This document shows, piece by piece, positions 34,809 through 44,226 of a stretch of 64,000 nucleotides of DNA; the stretch's first letter is position 1, and every line of letters starts with the position of its first letter. Position numbers and translations under genes: made by a program. Location: positions 1-64,000 of the forward strand of contig CAJXWT010000003.1 of NCBI GenBank assembly GCA_913062595.1. The letters run 5' to 3'. The stretch comes from an uncultured Fidelibacterota bacterium (lineage in GTDB: Bacteria > Fidelibacterota > Marinisomatia > Marinisomatales > TCS55). A model generated the notes under the pieces. It was not told the DNA's origin, ran no database searches, and worked only from the letters and a program-made list of their open reading frames with translations.

Positions 34809-35565
34809 GGGGCTATTCAAATTTTGCCTTTTATTTTTTGTATCGATAAGCATTGGTGCAGACAAAGGAATAGAGCATTATAATAATAATGAATTCGAAA
34901 AAGCTCGTCAATATTACGAGTCTATTTTAATGGATAGGAATGATGATCACGCCGCAAATTTTGGTCTAGGAACAACAGCTTTTCAACAACAGGATTATGC
35001 AGCCGCAATGAAAGGCTTTGAAACTGCGTTGGGTACAGATGATGACAAACTGAAATCCAGTGCATACTATAATATGGCTAACATTCTAGCCCAAAATCAA
35101 CGGCTGGAGGAAAGCCTGGCTTTTTTCAGGAAATCTCTGGAATTAGACCCCAGTGATTTGGATGCTAAGATCAATTATGAATTAATAAAATTTCAACTTC
35201 AGCAACAACAACAGCAACAAAATCAAGACCAAAATCAGAATCATGACGAGAATAATAAGGATGGTGAACAATCAGGGGATCAAAAAAAACAGGATCAACA
35301 AAAAGACAAACAGCAACAAGAACAAAATGCACAGAATGATTCTTCAGATGAGCAAGAAAGTGAACAGCAATCTAATCAAAATGAGGACCAACAAGAGGAT
35401 CTAACTCAGCAGCAACAACAGGATATAGCTGAAAATAAAAAACAAGAATCTCAAGATAAACAAAATGCTGCAGCGATCCTTGATGCCTTAAAGAAGGATG
35501 AAAAAATCAATACAAAACAGCAGATGTCTCGTGCGAAAAAGCGGAAATTAGAAAAAGACTGGTGA
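34792..35565 (+). CDS. batC: BatC, TPR protein with Gln/Asn-rich tail
   Basis: A 257-residue exported protein. A signal peptide or anchor (about 6-20) is followed by two to three TPR units (IEHYNNNEFEKARQYYESIL; SAYYNMANILAQNQRLEESL). From about residue 137 the chain becomes a low-complexity tail of Gln, Asn, Asp, Glu and Lys, including runs of seven and five glutamines, before ending in a short basic segment (RAKKRKLEKDW). Such a Q-rich tail is common in BatC proteins, though this one is long. TPRs mediate contacts with other Bat proteins. Confidence 0.88.
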   Translation: MTALNKGLFKFCLLFFVSISIGADKGIEHYNNNEFEKARQYYESILMDRNDDHAANFGLGTTAFQQQDYAAAMKGFETALGTDDDKLKSSAYYNMANILAQNQRLEESLAFFRKSLELDPSDLDAKINYELIKFQLQQQQQQQNQDQNQNHDENNKDGEQSGDQKKQDQQKDKQQQEQNAQNDSSDEQESEQQSNQNEDQQEDLTQQQQQDIAENKKQESQDKQNAAAILDALKKDEKINTKQQMSRAKKRKLEKDW

Positions 35566-37295
35566 ACGGTTTGACCATAAAAAAACTGCTATTATTTGGG
35601 TCCTGCATATTGCTGGTAAACCCGACTTTTTCTGGCACGGTTCGTGCTACTGTTGATGGAAATACCATCACTATGAATGAAACTTTTACATTTAAAATCG
35701 AAGCAGTAGATACCGATAAGATGCCCTCCGTTAATATATCACCAATGTTAGATAACTTTACCATCGTAAGCGGCCCCGCCCAGCAAACGAATTATTCTTG
35801 GGTAAATGGTAAATCCACCTCGACAAAAAGCTTTACGTGGACGATGGCACCAAATCGAACCGGCACATTAACTATACCTGAGTTAATTGTATCCATTGGC
35901 AGAACCAAATACAAGACTGCCCCTATACGAATCAGTGTTAAAAAGTCGGGAACAGTAGCCAGCACTGGTGAATTGTTTCTCTTAACAGAAGTGGATAAAA
36001 ATGATGCTTTTGTTGGTGAACAGGTAACCGTTACGTACAAATTTTATACCCGTGTACAGCTTGGTATTGAAAATATTGAATATCCAAAGAGCGTGGGTTT
36101 TTGGCAGGAGGAACTCTCCGTACCTAAACCACCACGTTTCAACCGTACAACAATTAAAGGAGTGGAATATCAAGTAGCAACTCTTTATAAAGTAGCCTTG
36201 TTTCCTACCAAAACTGGAAATTTAGAAATATTGCCTATGAGCGTAACTGCTCAAGTAAGAACAAAACAAAAAGGTAAAAGAAGATCCATTTGGGATGACC
36301 CATTTTTCAGCAGTTTTAATACACGTACTGTCCAAAAATTAATTCGTACTGATCCTGTTAATATCAGGGTAAAATCCTATCCAGAGGGACAGCCAGCCGA
36401 TTTTACAGGTGCCGTTGGTGACTTTAATTTGCGGTCCTGGACTGACACCAGTCAGGTCAAGGTGAATGAGGCCATTACTTTGAACATAGAATTACGCGGT
36501 ACTGGTAATATTAATATGTTCAGTTTGCCTGAAATAAATTTCCCAGGAGATATGGATGTATTTCCTCCAACCTCTTCGTTCGAGCAAGAGAAGTTATGGG
36601 ATCAGTATACAGGCACAATACGCTGGCAATATATCTTAATCCCAAGAAGTGCAGGTCAATATCAATTGCCCAGGGTGCAATTATCTTACTTTAAGCCAAA
36701 AGATGAGTCCTGGAGTAACACGGGGACAAAACCTGTCGGTTTAAAAATTCTGCCAGGTGAAACTGATTTTGTGGGTAGCACATCAGGGTTTACAAAAGAA
36801 GAAATATCATTATTGGGCAGTGATATACGTTATAATATTACCGAAACGCCTGCGTGGATACCTCGCGATCAATCCAAAATACCAATCTGGGTGTGGACAT
36901 CGTATGTGTTAGCAGCCCTTTTATTTGTAGCTCCTATCCCAATTTCGCGTTTCCATGGACACCGTATTGAAAACGCAACCATGAGGCAATCCAATAAGGC
37001 CTTGAAACAAGCATTAAATGCACTAAAAAAGCGCTCAGAAGATCCATTTGCGCAGGTTGCTCAGGTCGTCTACCTCTACCTAAAGGACAAATTTTTTCTT
37101 GCCAGCGAACATTTAGACCCACTATCTGTCGATCAAGCATTAATTGGTATCATTGAAGCGAAAGCGCTGGCCAACTTAGTGGATTTATTGAAATTATGTG
37201 ATGCTGGTCGTTATGGTCCTGAAGCAGCAGACGCGAAGGAGACGCTTATTGAAGAGGCGAAAAATATATTGCGTAAAGTAGATTCGAGTAAATGA
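35562..37295 (+). CDS. batD: BatD, oxygen-tolerance-type beta-sandwich membrane protein
   Basis: A 577-residue protein: signal peptide (LLLFGSCILLVNPTFSG), then two or more Ig-like beta domains typical of BatD (TVDGNTITMNETFTFKIE near 25-45; VGEQVTVTYKFYTRVQ near 150; INLE/FPGDMDVFPP later). A membrane helix at about 445-465 (PIWVWTSYVLAALLFVAPI) leads to a cytoplasmic helical end. It starts with GTG, overlapping the batC stop, and its stop overlaps batE. Confidence 0.9.
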   Translation: MNGLTIKKLLLFGSCILLVNPTFSGTVRATVDGNTITMNETFTFKIEAVDTDKMPSVNISPMLDNFTIVSGPAQQTNYSWVNGKSTSTKSFTWTMAPNRTGTLTIPELIVSIGRTKYKTAPIRISVKKSGTVASTGELFLLTEVDKNDAFVGEQVTVTYKFYTRVQLGIENIEYPKSVGFWQEELSVPKPPRFNRTTIKGVEYQVATLYKVALFPTKTGNLEILPMSVTAQVRTKQKGKRRSIWDDPFFSSFNTRTVQKLIRTDPVNIRVKSYPEGQPADFTGAVGDFNLRSWTDTSQVKVNEAITLNIELRGTGNINMFSLPEINFPGDMDVFPPTSSFEQEKLWDQYTGTIRWQYILIPRSAGQYQLPRVQLSYFKPKDESWSNTGTKPVGLKILPGETDFVGSTSGFTKEEISLLGSDIRYNITETPAWIPRDQSKIPIWVWTSYVLAALLFVAPIPISRFHGHRIENATMRQSNKALKQALNALKKRSEDPFAQVAQVVYLYLKDKFFLASEHLDPLSVDQALIGIIEAKALANLVDLLKLCDAGRYGPEAADAKETLIEEAKNILRKVDSSK

Positions 37296-38041
37296 TGCGA
37301 ATAATTGGAATAATAATGTTGTTAATGGTTTCATTGCAGTCGGAGAGAATTTCTGCTGATAGTTTATTTGCGCTAGGTAATCGTTATTTTAGAATTGAAA
37401 AATATGACTATGCATTAGATGCTTATTCAGCAATTTTAGAGCAGGTAGAACATCCTGACTTGTACTTTAACATGGGGAACACATTTTATCGTTCAGGAGA
37501 TGTTGGTAAGGCGGTGTGGGCCTATGAAAAGGGGCTGCAATTTTCGCCTCGTCAAAAGGACTTGAACCATAACTTGGATATTGTAAATACACGTGTCCAG
37601 GATAGAATCGAGATGCCACAGGGATATTTCTTTATTGAGTGGTACAGTTCACTCAAGAATCAATACACGTTACAGGATTTGATTGTCTGGGGTGGCCTCA
37701 TGATCCTCTTGTTTGCTTTTGCTGGAATTTTTAAGGAATTTGGAATTTTAGACATGGTTTTCGCTGGCAGAACGCAAATCTTTTTCTTGATTTTGACTGT
37801 AATAATTCATGGTTTGGCGTTGGATAAATACTGGGAATTATCTGATCGGGAAGAAGGTGTTGTTATATCCCCAGTTGTAAATGTACGATCGGCTCCCGTA
37901 GATCGTGATGAGAAAGTAATTTTTCGCATTCACGAAGGACTGAAAGTTGATATTGCTCAATCACAGCCAGGGTGGTTTGAAATCATATTATTGGATGGCA
38001 AAAAAGGATGGATTCCTTATAAATCCTTATTAAAACTCTAA
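37292..38041 (+). CDS. batE: BatE, TPR and SH3-like domain protein
   Basis: A 249-residue protein with a signal-like start, two TPRs (LFALGNRYFRIEKYDYALDA; DLYFNMGNTFYRSGDVGKA), two membrane helices (about 130-150 and 160-178) and a C-terminal bacterial SH3 domain (VVNVRSAPVDRDEKVIFRIHEG, GWFEIILLDGKKGWIP). SH3 domains of this type often bind cell wall. It closes the bat cluster; the next gene starts at its stop (TAATG). Confidence 0.88.
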   Translation: MMRIIGIIMLLMVSLQSERISADSLFALGNRYFRIEKYDYALDAYSAILEQVEHPDLYFNMGNTFYRSGDVGKAVWAYEKGLQFSPRQKDLNHNLDIVNTRVQDRIEMPQGYFFIEWYSSLKNQYTLQDLIVWGGLMILLFAFAGIFKEFGILDMVFAGRTQIFFLILTVIIHGLALDKYWELSDREEGVVISPVVNVRSAPVDRDEKVIFRIHEGLKVDIAQSQPGWFEIILLDGKKGWIPYKSLLKL

Positions 38042-38478
38042 TGCATAACCTGGTTTTCTTAATCCTGCTGTACGTCCCTCTATTGGCCCAGGAAATTCAG
38101 GTAATTGACCATAAGATCGTTAAAGATATACAGCCTATTTGGCCAGTAATCATAAATAATGTTCTTGATGATTCTACATCATTTGAATCTGTAATTTCGC
38201 TGGATTCAGTACAATCTGTAATGGAAGGTTACCGTGTACAGGTGCTGGCCACGCGGTACTTCGAGCGCGCACATAGTTTTGCTATAATTATGAAAAATAC
38301 TGTTAGTGATAGTGTGTATGTGGATTTTGAAACGCCAAACTATAAAGTAAGGATTGGTGATTTTATTGAACGGGAGTCAGCGGAATCATTACAGCAAGAT
38401 TTGGTGCAAATGGGTTACAATTCAGCCTGGATATTGCGCTCGAGGATTAATTCGCAGGCTAGTAGAATAAAATATTAA
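38041..38478 (+). CDS. SPOR-domain envelope protein
   Basis: A 145-residue secreted protein: signal peptide LVFLILLYVPLLAQ, a variable middle, then a SPOR domain (about 63-140) with GYRVQVLATRYFERAHSF, YVDFETPNYKVRIGDF and a final WILRSRI strand. SPOR domains bind denuded glycan strands of peptidoglycan, often at division sites. It is coupled to batE by TAATG, so it may be part of the Bat unit. It ends eight bases before the convergent minus-strand gene with no terminator visible. Confidence 0.82.
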   Translation: MHNLVFLILLYVPLLAQEIQVIDHKIVKDIQPIWPVIINNVLDDSTSFESVISLDSVQSVMEGYRVQVLATRYFERAHSFAIIMKNTVSDSVYVDFETPNYKVRIGDFIERESAESLQQDLVQMGYNSAWILRSRINSQASRIKY

Positions 38479-38485
38479 TTACCTT

Positions 38486-39196
38486 TTAGCCGCCAAAGAT
38501 GAATGAAATTTTAAAAAAAGTATTGGACAATCCTACTTCTTGTTTATCAGCTACAGGTGAGTTATTTGCTTCCCAGCCATTTGGGTCATAAAAGGTTAGG
38601 AAATATCCAATGCTCAGGTCAAACCCAAACCAAGGTGTAAGGGGATAACGTAATGAAAGATAGGGATTTACTACAGTGATTGCAGTGGATATTTTATTGG
38701 TTACATAACTTGGTTCATCCCCGCCATCACCAAATGAATTCCATATATTTGACCAACTTTTTGTTCCAGAATCCTTTATCACATTCAAACTTGTTTCACC
38801 AAAATATATCCCAGCACCCAAGTTAAGTTCTAGGATGCCATATGGTTGATAGTTTGCTTCTAAGTAGGGGCCAACCATAGCTGATGAAAGACTTAGAGTT
38901 CTATTAACATTAAAATTTGTAGTATCAGCTCCGTTAATCTGAATATTTCCTGTGAATCCAGCTCCACCAATATATATCCTATCATATACGTTAACTGCAC
39001 CACCACCACCATTCAGAAACATTGCTTTTTCAAATTTGCCCATGCCGAATTCTGGTTTACTTTGAAGATTTAATGAAGTCCAGTTAATAGACCAAAGTCC
39101 TACCATATATCCGCCATATGCTCTGTAAGCCTGTCCACTGGCACTTGCGCTAAATACAATTATTAATAGTAAGACCAGTAAATTTTTCTTTAGCAT
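38486..39196 (-). CDS. outer-membrane beta-barrel-like protein, unknown function
   Basis: A 236-residue exported protein. The signal peptide is LLVLLLIIVFSASASGQ, again ending in GQ. Alternating strands (YRAYGGYMVGLWSINW; MVGPYLEANYQPYGILELNLGAGIYFGE; NPYLSLRYPLTPWFGFDLSIGYF) end in an aromatic strand (FFKISFIFGG), so an 8- to 10-strand barrel is plausible. I do not recognise a family. It is transcribed opposite to the bat operon; its 116-base upstream gap separates it from another minus-strand gene. Confidence 0.6.
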   Translation of the reverse strand: MLKKNLLVLLLIIVFSASASGQAYRAYGGYMVGLWSINWTSLNLQSKPEFGMGKFEKAMFLNGGGGAVNVYDRIYIGGAGFTGNIQINGADTTNFNVNRTLSLSSAMVGPYLEANYQPYGILELNLGAGIYFGETSLNVIKDSGTKSWSNIWNSFGDGGDEPSYVTNKISTAITVVNPYLSLRYPLTPWFGFDLSIGYFLTFYDPNGWEANNSPVADKQEVGLSNTFFKISFIFGG

Positions 39197-39312
39197 AATT
39201 ATTTTACTCCAAATTAATTAAAACTGCGATAAAGATTTCAATGGTTAAGTGATCCTAAAGCTAATATTAATCAATAAAATTGGAAAAAGGTAGTATTCAA
39301 GATACCGATATG

Positions 39313-39852
39313 TTATTTAGGGTAATAATATGGCCAAATTAGCGCATCCAAAAGCATCGTTTGGATACAAAAGAAGATTAAACTGATTATACTGGCAAAA
39401 TACAGCCAGCTAGAGCGGTCAAAATTTGAAGTGAGAAATGAAGCCAACAGCGCAACTGAGGAAAATCCCACTGTAAATAAAACTAATCTGATGATGATCC
39501 ATAATAATGGAGTAGGGTTTTCAATCATGGCAAAGGTCAGATAAATCCAGATTGCGGATGGTATAATTATACCGGCATATAAAATGTTTATCGCCCAAAA
39601 TCTATAGCGGCCAAATAGCTTGACGGAATCCGCGGAAACATGAATTAGAATATATCCTGTAAAGAAAAAATAACCGCCTGCAGCCAGGAACATAAAAATG
39701 GTGTAATATGGTCGTAATGAATCCGGCACCGCTCCCCATAAACCACAGCGGATTGAAGGGTTTGTAATTAATCCATGGGCATAGGAACCAAGCACGCAGA
39801 GCCCTCCAAATCCATTAATCAAATAAAAGAGAATGAGTTGTTTATTAACCAT
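39313..39852 (-). CDS. five-helix membrane protein, unknown function
   Basis: A 179-residue protein with about five hydrophobic helices (near 5-25, 50-70, 85-107, 115-137 and 150-172) and short polar loops, no charged motif, and no family I recognise. An extracytoplasmic loop RCGLWGAVPDSLRPYY follows helix 1. It may be co-transcribed with the minus-strand barrel gene downstream, 116 bases away. Confidence 0.55.
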   Translation of the reverse strand: MVNKQLILFYLINGFGGLCVLGSYAHGLITNPSIRCGLWGAVPDSLRPYYTIFMFLAAGGYFFFTGYILIHVSADSVKLFGRYRFWAINILYAGIIIPSAIWIYLTFAMIENPTPLLWIIIRLVLFTVGFSSVALLASFLTSNFDRSSWLYFASIISLIFFCIQTMLLDALIWPYYYPK

Positions 39853-40024
39853 AATTATTTCCGTTCAATGTTAACTATAGATAATTGCAATTTAGTTGTG
39901 ATATATTAGTACAACTTGGGTCGGATTTTATACATATTTTCGCGAATTACTTAATCATTTAGAAATACATTGCAAAGATATCTGCCATTGACACCGGTTA
40001 ACATACCGTCGTAATTTCGCCATT
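39853..40024. other. divergent gap between the five-helix gene and uvrB
   Basis: This 172-base AT-rich stretch lies between divergent genes and should hold promoters for both. I see no long inverted repeat and no coding frame. A GACACCGGTTAAC/TACCGTC region precedes uvrB but shows no clear LexA-type palindrome that I can recognise. Confidence 0.3.
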
Positions 40025-42025
40025 ATGGCAGAGTTTAATTTGCAAAGCGAATTTAACCCGGATGGGGATCAGCCTCAGGCGATCAAAGCGCTTGTATCTG
40101 GATTGAGCAATAATGCCAAACATCAAACATTACTTGGTATAACTGGTTCTGGTAAAACGTTTACGATGGCAAATGTTATTCAGCAAGTGCAGCGGCCAAC
40201 CTTAATTATTTCTCATAATAAAACGCTGGCAGCGCAGTTATATGGAGAATTCAAATTCCTCTTTCCTGATAATGCAGTGGAATACTTTATCAGTTATTAC
40301 GACTATTATCAACCGGAAGCGTATTTGGCTGTTACAGATACATTTATTGAAAAGGACATGTCCGTTAATGAGGAAATCGATATTTTACGACTAAAAGCCA
40401 CAAATTCCTTGCTTGAGCGGGATGATGTAATTGTCGTGAGTTCTGTTTCCTGCATCTATGGCATAGGCTCACCGGCAGAGTATCGTGATAAGATTGTCCA
40501 GATTCGCAAAGGAGACCAACTGAATCGAAGAGATTTCTTCCGTAGACTAGTAAATATTCATTATAACCGCAATGATACTGTTTTTGAAAGAGGGACCTTT
40601 CGTGTCCGTGGTGATGTGATTGAAGTATATCTTGCCTACGAAGATGTTGGCATCCGTTTGGAAATGTTTGGAGAAAATATTGATTCGATCACGCGGTTTA
40701 ATCCGCTAACTGGCGAAATTATCAAGGAAATGGCCAATGAATTCGTATATCCGGCCAAGCATTTTGTTACGGATAGGAAATCAATAAATCGGATCACAAT
40801 GGAAATTCGAGAGGAACTTGTTAACCGATTGGAAGAATTGCGGTCTAATGATAAACTACTGGAAGCGCAACGACTTGAACAGCGTACAAACTTTGATTTA
40901 GAGATGATGATGGAGGTCGGGTATTGTTCCGGAATAGAAAATTATTCCCGCTATTTTTCAGGCCGAAAACCCGGAGAAAGACCCTATACATTGATTGATT
41001 TTTTCCCAGATAACTTTTTGACAATTATCGATGAATCGCATGTTACATTACCCCAAATAAAGGGTATGTATAATGGCGACCGCGCTCGGAAAGAGGTGCT
41101 GGTTGAACATGGCTTTCGCTTACCGAGCGCTATGGACAATAGACCCTTACAAATCACCGAATTCATGCTGTTACAAAATCAATTGGTTTATGTTTCTGCT
41201 ACGCCTGGGGATAAGGAGCTTGAATTATGTGGTGGTGAGATAGTTGAGCAAATAATTCGTCCAACCGGATTGCTGGACCCAAAAGTAGTTGTAAGGGGGA
41301 CCCATGGTCAAATAGATGACCTGATCGGGGAGGCTCGCGCTAGAGCAAACCGCAATGAGCGGGTCTTAGTTACTACTCTTACCAAACGGATGGCAGAGGA
41401 TTTGAGTGAATATCTGCGGAGCGTCAATTTACGGGTGCGTTATTTGCACAGTGATATTAATACCCTGGAACGGGTGAAGATTTTGCGTGATTTACGTTTA
41501 GGAAAATTTGATGTTTTGGTGGGCATAAACCTTTTGCGGGAAGGGCTTGACCTGCCTGAAGTGTCATTGGTAGTTGTATTGGACGCTGATAAACAGGGCT
41601 TTCTCAGAAGTCATAGATCCTTGATGCAAGTTGCTGGACGGGCAGCCCGTCATCAGGAGGGGATGGTCATATTATACGCGGATAAAGTATCAGCCGCTAT
41701 GGATTATCTCATCAGTGAATCTGAGCGTCGCAGGAAAATCCAAAAAGCACATAATGAAAAAGAGGGTATAAAGCCGACTACAATTTATAAATCCGTCGAA
41801 GATATTATGACCACTACAGCTGTGGCTGATTCGATCAAAGATGATAACTATAAACCCATAAAAAACCGCAAGGGCGATGATTTTAGCAAAATGGATAAAC
41901 AGCTAGCTGTCGATATGATGCGTAAGGAAATGCTGGAAGCCGCTGAGAATCTTGAATTCGAGAAAGCAACAAAACTTCGTGATGAGATTCTAAAACTAGA
42001 AAAGGAATTAGAGGGTATATTTTAA
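40025..42025 (+). CDS. uvrB: excinuclease ABC subunit B
   Basis: A 666-residue UvrB. The Walker A is GITGSGKT (38-45), the beta-hairpin reads YYDYYQPEAYLAVTDTFIEKD, and the helicase motifs IDESHVTLPQ, ATPGDKELE, GINLLREGLDLPEVSLV and QVAGRAARH follow. The C-terminal UVR domain (about 625-660: MRKEMLEAAENLEFEKATKLRDE) binds UvrC. It verifies DNA damage in nucleotide excision repair. galE begins right after its stop. Confidence 0.97.
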   Translation: MAEFNLQSEFNPDGDQPQAIKALVSGLSNNAKHQTLLGITGSGKTFTMANVIQQVQRPTLIISHNKTLAAQLYGEFKFLFPDNAVEYFISYYDYYQPEAYLAVTDTFIEKDMSVNEEIDILRLKATNSLLERDDVIVVSSVSCIYGIGSPAEYRDKIVQIRKGDQLNRRDFFRRLVNIHYNRNDTVFERGTFRVRGDVIEVYLAYEDVGIRLEMFGENIDSITRFNPLTGEIIKEMANEFVYPAKHFVTDRKSINRITMEIREELVNRLEELRSNDKLLEAQRLEQRTNFDLEMMMEVGYCSGIENYSRYFSGRKPGERPYTLIDFFPDNFLTIIDESHVTLPQIKGMYNGDRARKEVLVEHGFRLPSAMDNRPLQITEFMLLQNQLVYVSATPGDKELELCGGEIVEQIIRPTGLLDPKVVVRGTHGQIDDLIGEARARANRNERVLVTTLTKRMAEDLSEYLRSVNLRVRYLHSDINTLERVKILRDLRLGKFDVLVGINLLREGLDLPEVSLVVVLDADKQGFLRSHRSLMQVAGRAARHQEGMVILYADKVSAAMDYLISESERRRKIQKAHNEKEGIKPTTIYKSVEDIMTTTAVADSIKDDNYKPIKNRKGDDFSKMDKQLAVDMMRKEMLEAAENLEFEKATKLRDEILKLEKELEGIF

Positions 42026-42994
42026 ATGAAGGTATTTGTCACTGGTGGTGCGGGGTACATTGGCTCCCATATTACACTTGAATTGCTCGAAGGAGGACAT
42101 ACTGTTACCGTTTACGATGATCTATCCCTAGGATTTAAAGAAAACGTGGATAAAAGAGCGCAGTTCATAGAAGGCTCGACGCTGGATAAAAATTACTTGA
42201 AAAAATCGCTGGTAAACGAGTTTGACGCAGTAGTACATATGGCCGCATTCAAAGCTGCAGGTGAGTCGATGACTGATCCAGCAAAATATTCCCAAAATAA
42301 TTTGAATGGGACCATAAATCTCCTAAATGTGATGACTGAACTTGGTATAAAAGATCTTATTTTTTCATCAACAGCTGCAGTTTATGGTTATCCAAATTAT
42401 TTACCTGTAGATGAAGATCATGACCTAAAACCAATAAACTTTTACGGCTATACAAAACTAGTCATTGAACAAATCATGCAATGGTATGCTGACCTAATGG
42501 GATTACGTTATGTAGCGTTACGATATTTCAATGCTGCTGGTTATGATATTGATGGTAGAATTAGATGTATGGAACAAAATCCAGCCAATTTGTTGCCCAT
42601 AGTAATGGAATTGGCCAGTGGGCGTAAAGAATCCATGGAAGTATTTGGCGATGATTACGATACGGTTGACGGAACCGGAGTGCGCGATTACATACACGTC
42701 AGTGATCTGGCAACTGCTCATGTAAAAGCGCTCGATTATTTATCTCGAAATAAAAAAAGCGTAACACTCAATTTAGCTACTTCCGAAGGCTATTCTGTTC
42801 TTGAAGTCATTCAAAAAGCGGAAGAAATATCGGGGCAGAATATAACTTTTGATGTTGTGGAAAGAAGGCCAGGTGATCCTGCCGAATTGGTAGCCACCTC
42901 AAAGCTGGCATTTGATTTGCTTGGCTGGGAACCTAAAAATTCCAGCCTGGAAACGTTATTAAGTAGTATGTGGAATATTTACAAAAACGAATAA
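42026..42994 (+). CDS. galE: UDP-glucose 4-epimerase (GalE-type SDR)
   Basis: A 322-residue extended short-chain dehydrogenase. GGAGYIGSH is the NAD loop, SSTAAVYG carries the catalytic Ser region, and Tyr-x3-Lys is in YGYTKLVIEQ. RYFNAAGYDIDGRI and GVRDYIHVSDLATAH are typical of GalE. It interconverts UDP-glucose and UDP-galactose (or the N-acetyl forms), for surface sugars. Adjacent to uvrB without spacing, which looks like convenience of packing rather than function. Confidence 0.88.
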   Translation: MKVFVTGGAGYIGSHITLELLEGGHTVTVYDDLSLGFKENVDKRAQFIEGSTLDKNYLKKSLVNEFDAVVHMAAFKAAGESMTDPAKYSQNNLNGTINLLNVMTELGIKDLIFSSTAAVYGYPNYLPVDEDHDLKPINFYGYTKLVIEQIMQWYADLMGLRYVALRYFNAAGYDIDGRIRCMEQNPANLLPIVMELASGRKESMEVFGDDYDTVDGTGVRDYIHVSDLATAHVKALDYLSRNKKSVTLNLATSEGYSVLEVIQKAEEISGQNITFDVVERRPGDPAELVATSKLAFDLLGWEPKNSSLETLLSSMWNIYKNE

Positions 42995-43008
42995 GGGGAC
43001 TTGATCTC

Positions 43009-44226
43009 ATGATTGACATTGAAAAACTGCAATCAACCTCAGGAATCATTGGAAATTCTGATGGGATACGTCAGGTTTTGGAAATGATCGCTCAGGTCGC
43101 TCCTGTTGATATTACGGTATTGGTTGCAGGCGAATCCGGTACAGGGAAAGAAATAGTAGCAAAGGCGATTCATAAATTCAGTCACCGTGCGCGGAATGAA
43201 ATGGTTACAGTAAATTGTGGTGCCATTCCTGCTGGTATCATTGAAAGTGAATTATTCGGTCATAAAAAGGGTGCATTTACTGGTGCAAATGAGGATCGCA
43301 AAGGATATTTCGAAACAGCTAACAAGGGTACCATCTTTCTTGATGAAATTGGTGAGACTCCTTTGGAAACACAGGTAAAGCTACTGCGCGTATCAGAAGC
43401 CGGAGAATTTATGCGGGTCGGTGATTCCAAAACACTATATACGGATGTAAGGGTCATTGCAGCAACCAATAAAGATCTTGGCGATCTTGTTGAAAAGAAC
43501 AAGTTTCGTCAGGATTTATATTTCCGGCTAAAAACTGTACAAGTTGATTTGCCACCTTTACGTCAGCGGGTTGAAGATATTTCACTACTAGTGGAACGAT
43601 TTGCCCTTGAATTTACACGGGGAAATGATATCCCATATCGGGGATTCATGCCTGAAGCTATCCGGGTCATGAAAAACTTCAATTGGCCTGGTAATGTGCG
43701 AGAGTTGAAAAATTTTGTAGAAAGTATGCTTGTCCTACAGAAAGGTGAACGAATTACAGTGGAAATGGTAGAAGAAAAACTTGGTTCATCCCAACAGATT
43801 AGGAACGAGAACCTACCCGTCATTGTGAACCAGTCATCCGAGCAGGCGGAGCGGGAACTTATACTACGGCAATTGTTATTGCTGCGGCAGGACGTCAATC
43901 TCATAAAGGATGCAATCGGTGGAAGTAATTCTCTTAGTGCACCGCCAACAAACGTATCATTTTTTCCTCCGGATGAAAATGCGCGATTAAGAGACCACAT
44001 GCATATAGATGAGGATGGACAAAAACTTGTACGGGATGATGCCATAGGTGATATGCATTTAGAAGACCTTGAACAGGAAGCAATCATTAGAACACTGCAA
44101 TATTATAATAACAACCGTCGTAAAGCTGCAAAGTCACTCGGTATGAGTGAACGGACCCTATATCGTAAAATCAATGATTATGGACTCGGTCGGAAAAATA
44201 AACTGCCCAAATCACTGAACGAATGA
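43009..44226 (+). CDS. sigma-54-dependent transcriptional activator lacking a receiver domain
   Basis: About 405 residues from ATG 43009; the frame opens further upstream at 42970 inside galE. The AAA+ domain starts near residue 8 with no preceding sensor: IIGNSDGIRQVLEMI, Walker A GESGTGKE, the sigma-54 contact loop GAFTGA, FLDEIGE, and FNWPGNVRELKNFVESM. A linker of about 90 residues leads to a Fis-type helix-turn-helix (NNRRKAAKSLGMSERTLYRKI). It remodels sigma-54 polymerase at enhancer-dependent promoters. Similar short activators stand beside lptE in Bacteroidetes, where they are linked to envelope genes. Constitutive activity or control by partner proteins is implied. Confidence 0.9.
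   Translation: MIDIEKLQSTSGIIGNSDGIRQVLEMIAQVAPVDITVLVAGESGTGKEIVAKAIHKFSHRARNEMVTVNCGAIPAGIIESELFGHKKGAFTGANEDRKGYFETANKGTIFLDEIGETPLETQVKLLRVSEAGEFMRVGDSKTLYTDVRVIAATNKDLGDLVEKNKFRQDLYFRLKTVQVDLPPLRQRVEDISLLVERFALEFTRGNDIPYRGFMPEAIRVMKNFNWPGNVRELKNFVESMLVLQKGERITVEMVEEKLGSSQQIRNENLPVIVNQSSEQAERELILRQLLLLRQDVNLIKDAIGGSNSLSAPPTNVSFFPPDENARLRDHMHIDEDGQKLVRDDAIGDMHLEDLEQEAIIRTLQYYNNNRRKAAKSLGMSERTLYRKINDYGLGRKNKLPKSLNE

Noticed and set aside
35200-35470. CAA/CAG-rich repeats as a possible microsatellite or CRISPR-like array
   Set aside because: They are the Gln/Asn-rich tail of BatC, irregular in sequence and in frame.
39853-40024. SOS (LexA) box upstream of uvrB
   Set aside because: No clear palindrome of a known LexA type is visible, and the LexA motif of this phylum is not known to me.
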